Shown piece by piece: positions 61,433 through 64,000 of a stretch of 64,000 nucleotides of DNA (its first letter is position 1; each line of letters opens with the position of its first letter). This DNA is from Bacteroidota bacterium (GTDB taxonomy: Bacteria; Bacteroidota; Bacteroidia; 2-12-FULL-35-15), in the NCBI GenBank assembly GCA_947479085.1, contig CANJYB010000001.1, positions 62,001-126,000 on the forward strand, in the 5' to 3' direction. A program made the position numbers and the translations under genes. The notes beneath the pieces were generated by a model. It was not told the DNA's origin. It saw nothing but the letters and a program-made list of their open reading frames with translations, and did no database searches.

Positions 61433-62065
61433 TTATGAATAAAATTTATCGTTATTCCAATTTTTTGGATTATTGGTAATATAATTTTGAATGATTTCAA
61501 ATCGTTCGGCATTGCGAATGATATGGTCGTGAAAACGTGATTGCCATTCGAAATGGGCAATACCAATTTTCTTTGCATGTGTTGTTACCGATGATTTGAA
61601 CCCGCGAATGATGGATGCCAAATTTTTCGATTGCGGCCCGAATTTATTAACCGTATCCGTAGAGACGTGATGCATCACGTCTCTACGATTACCATTCACG
61701 TCCAAATCACCCGCACCATCATCATCACCATTAACCCCATTCGTATTATATTCATTTTCCCCAATTATTAATATGGCATGAAAATGATTTGGCATTACCA
61801 CAAAATTTCCCAATTCCAAATTCATATCAGGGCGTATGATTGGTGTTTTAATCCATTCCTGTTCCGCAATGATTCCTATTTCATTTAATTTCATTTCCTG
61901 TTCCGGTTGTAAAGACGAAATGCATTCCGTCTCTACAATTTCACCAAAATAATGTTCCCGATGTTTGGTGCAAATGGTAACAAAATAGGCCGCATGGCTG
62001 CCATAATCCCAATTTTGCAATCGGGCCGAGGGTATGCGATATTTATTTTGAAATTTATCTGACAT
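61433..62065 (-). CDS. REP-associated tyrosine transposase (RAYT / TnpA_REP, IS200-like)
   Basis: NYGSHAAYFVTICTKHREHYFGEI pattern; NFVVMPNHFHAILIIGENEYN (HxH); SKNLASIIRGFKSSVT; FHDHIIRNAERFEIIQNYITNNPKNW. Start set at MSDKFQNKYRIPSARLQ; the track start lies in the upstream REP. Confidence 0.95.
   Translation of the reverse strand: MSDKFQNKYRIPSARLQNWDYGSHAAYFVTICTKHREHYFGEIVETECISSLQPEQEMKLNEIGIIAEQEWIKTPIIRPDMNLELGNFVVMPNHFHAILIIGENEYNTNGVNGDDDGAGDLDVNGNRRDVMHHVSTDTVNKFGPQSKNLASIIRGFKSSVTTHAKKIGIAHFEWQSRFHDHIIRNAERFEIIQNYITNNPKNWNNDKFYS
61659..61686. repeat. REP palindrome 1 (inside RAYT CDS), 28-bp perfect palindrome
   Basis: GTAGAGACGTGATGCATCACGTCTCTAC. Confidence 0.97.
61909..61936. 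repeat. REP palindrome 2 (inside RAYT CDS), degenerate copy
   Basis: GTAAAGACGAAATGCATTCCGTCTCTAC. Confidence 0.93.
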
Positions 62066-62116
62066 TATTATTTTTTCAATATTCGATGAACAATGGTTAC
62101 GTTTACATATTGCGGG

Positions 62117-62144
62117 GTAGAGACGCAATGCATTGCGTCTCTAC
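62117..62144. repeat. REP palindrome 3 (upstream of RAYT), 28-bp perfect palindrome
   Basis: GTAGAGACGCAATGCATTGCGTCTCTAC. Confidence 0.97.
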
Positions 62145-62179
62145 GAACACACGTTAATTATTGATTCCATTTTAAATAT

Positions 62180-63304
62180 TTATTTTGTTCCCCCTCTTTG
62201 AACCTTTTCCCATATTGGGTTTATCGAATTATAAAACTTTACAATACTATTTTTATACCATTCAATTAATTTATCCCAATAAATTTCATCATTAAATGAA
62301 CCTTCAAGTTCATCCACTTCCTCTTTCGACATTTCCAATTTTATGCGAGATGCTTTTTTATTATCTAGTCGTTCCCATTCCAGTTTTCCATCAAATGCTT
62401 TTTCAAGTACCTCTTTATATTTTGCCATCGCATCAATCAAGTTCTTATTAGGGTCATTTGTAAAATATAACTCAACTCTGAAAGACGTGCGGCCCATACA
62501 AAAATTAAACTGCCCGGCACCTCTTGAACAAGACATATAATATTGAGGCTTTGCAGCTACTCGTTCGAAATAATCTATTTTATTTTCCTTCAACTTGTTT
62601 TTTAAAAGTGTCCAGAATTTTAATAGCCGAGCTTCTGATTCTTGCACAGTTTTGCTTTTATCGTTCTCTTCCTTCTCTTTTTCTTTAGCATCAATCATAA
62701 ACTCTTTGGTTTCGGGAAGAGGTATAATTTGTTCAATCTGGAGAAACAAATCATCGCCCATCGAATGTGGAGTGGCCTTAAAACATTGCAATTGCACATC
62801 GTGTTGGAGCAACCACAATGCAGTAGATGTTACTTCCTTGCGATATTTATTTGCAACAAATATTATACGTTGGTCTTTTCTGTTAAGAAGTAGTTCTTCT
62901 TCATTCTTATCCAGAAATTCAAGCAAGTTTTTTTTAGCATCTTCTCCGTTTTGCCATTTATCTAAATATTCCTGGTATATTTTAATAATCTGAGAAGTGG
63001 TAAGTGTTGAACAATAGGATGCATATTTAAGTGCCTGCCAAACCACGTCTCTACCTGTATCGTCCAGTTTGTTTTCTATTATAACCAATCCTCCTTCTTT
63101 ATCTAATGCAAGTAAATCCAATCGTTCGTTTGTATCATTAAATCCATCAAATTCTTTTTGAATAATAAGTAAATCCTCTCCAAGCATTTCAGGGTTTTTA
63201 GCTACCCATTCCTGCAAGTTTTCTCTTTCCTTTATATGTAGTTCTTTAAAAAGCCTAATATCAAGCTTTTCAACTTTATTAGATTTCATATTTATTTTAT
63301 ACAT
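62180..63304 (-). CDS. DUF4268-type protein with PD-(D/E)XK/NucS-like N-terminal domain
   Basis: LQEWVAKNPEMLGEDLLIIQKEFDGFNDTNERLDLLALDKEGGLVIIENKLDDTGRDVVWQALKYASYC (D..ExK-like core). Confidence 0.75.
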   Translation of the reverse strand: MYKINMKSNKVEKLDIRLFKELHIKERENLQEWVAKNPEMLGEDLLIIQKEFDGFNDTNERLDLLALDKEGGLVIIENKLDDTGRDVVWQALKYASYCSTLTTSQIIKIYQEYLDKWQNGEDAKKNLLEFLDKNEEELLLNRKDQRIIFVANKYRKEVTSTALWLLQHDVQLQCFKATPHSMGDDLFLQIEQIIPLPETKEFMIDAKEKEKEENDKSKTVQESEARLLKFWTLLKNKLKENKIDYFERVAAKPQYYMSCSRGAGQFNFCMGRTSFRVELYFTNDPNKNLIDAMAKYKEVLEKAFDGKLEWERLDNKKASRIKLEMSKEEVDELEGSFNDEIYWDKLIEWYKNSIVKFYNSINPIWEKVQRGGTK

Positions 63305-63379
63305 AATATCAATTGCCTTATTAAGTTTATTTCTTAAGCAGCTATAGTTAGATAGCTCAATTTATTTAATGGTTATTAA

Positions 63380-63922
63380 TTAAAACAATTTTCTAATTCG
63401 TAGTATTATTTCTTGTACGTTAATATCCATTTCTGTTTTGTTTTTTTCAAGATATAATTCCTCTGCCCATTTTTTGTTTTGAGCAAGGAGTTTTAATTGA
63501 TTCTTGATATTTGATTCAACAGATTCAAGATGATTAACAAAGCAATTGCTAACCATTATACAAATGCTGTCTACACTAATTTTTTCATAATTATTTACAA
63601 AATAATCTTCATCTTCAATAATCTCATATTTAAACTTATCGTTAATGATATGTGTATAGTAAAAGGCTAATTCATTTATTTCGTTAATAAACGCATCTCT
63701 CAGTGTTTGAAAAACTATTTCTGGGTCATGGAAAACAAACAGATCGCCATCGTATAATTCAGCTGCTATATTCTTCACCGCTTGTTCCCAAAGAGGATCT
63801 TTAATTGGGATTAAAACCGCATTGATGAATTTATATTCATCCAGTTCTTTCAGGTTTCCCCCAAATTCTATATTAGGTAGCGTTTTGTGTCTTTTGCCTA
63901 ATTCTTTTATAATATTTTCCAT
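63380..63922 (-). CDS. Hypothetical protein between hsdS and the DUF4268-like gene
   Basis: 180 aa ORF, no recognised motif. Confidence 0.55.
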   Translation of the reverse strand: MENIIKELGKRHKTLPNIEFGGNLKELDEYKFINAVLIPIKDPLWEQAVKNIAAELYDGDLFVFHDPEIVFQTLRDAFINEINELAFYYTHIINDKFKYEIIEDEDYFVNNYEKISVDSICIMVSNCFVNHLESVESNIKNQLKLLAQNKKWAEELYLEKNKTEMDINVQEIILRIRKLF

Positions 63923-63934
63923 ATTTTTATTTTT

Positions 63935-64000
63935 TTACACAAACATTTGTTGCAACAATCCTTTTTTAAATCCCTGCGTTGCCGTTATTTCTTTTTTTAT
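63935..64000 (-). CDS. hsdS: Type I restriction specificity subunit S, C-terminal end only
   Basis: Edge ORF reads ..KKEITATQGFKKGLLQQMFV*; the KKGLLQxMFV ending is typical of HsdS. Confidence 0.75.
   Translation of the reverse strand: MKKEITATQGFKKGLLQQMFV

Noticed and set aside
62066-62128. N-terminal extension of the RAYT ORF
   Set aside because: It runs into REP palindrome 3; conserved RAYT sequence begins after MSDKFQNKYRIPS.

Overview
The window is a Bacteroidetes-type chromosome segment: many T9SS C-terminal sorting domains, TAnnTTTG promoter boxes, TonB receptors and LytTR/hybrid two-component proteins. Housekeeping genes include der, pyrG, a cspA-like gene, mnmD, a DEAD-box helicase, tRNA-Arg(ACG) and tRNA-Met(CAT). 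At the left edge is a truncated GH5 glycosidase, followed by secreted T9SS cargo. At the right edge is a type I restriction locus: hsdR, an interrupting RAYT transposase, a DUF4268-like protein and the tail of hsdS. Most notable observations: (1) six intergenic arrays of degenerate tandem repeats with unrelated unit sequences, all with an exact 21-bp pitch and almost no indels. Several carry inverted or palindromic units. Two loci share a composite element of a GTGGG-type 21-bp array plus a conserved ~0.2-kb non-coding tail, with 12 units at one locus and 2 at the other. (2) A tightly packed minus-strand cluster (about 13.9-24.9 kb) joining a multi-receiver phosphorelay to a PqqD/RRE-like protein, an ATP-grasp ligase, a fold-III PLP decarboxylase homologue, a urea transporter-M23 peptidase fusion, an outer-membrane-type protein and a LytTR regulator. 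(3) A RAYT gene carrying two 28-bp REP palindromes in frame in its own coding sequence, plus a third just upstream. (4) A gene split by one in-frame TAG. (5) A TPP riboswitch upstream of a TonB receptor. All calls were made by reading; no searches or folding were run.
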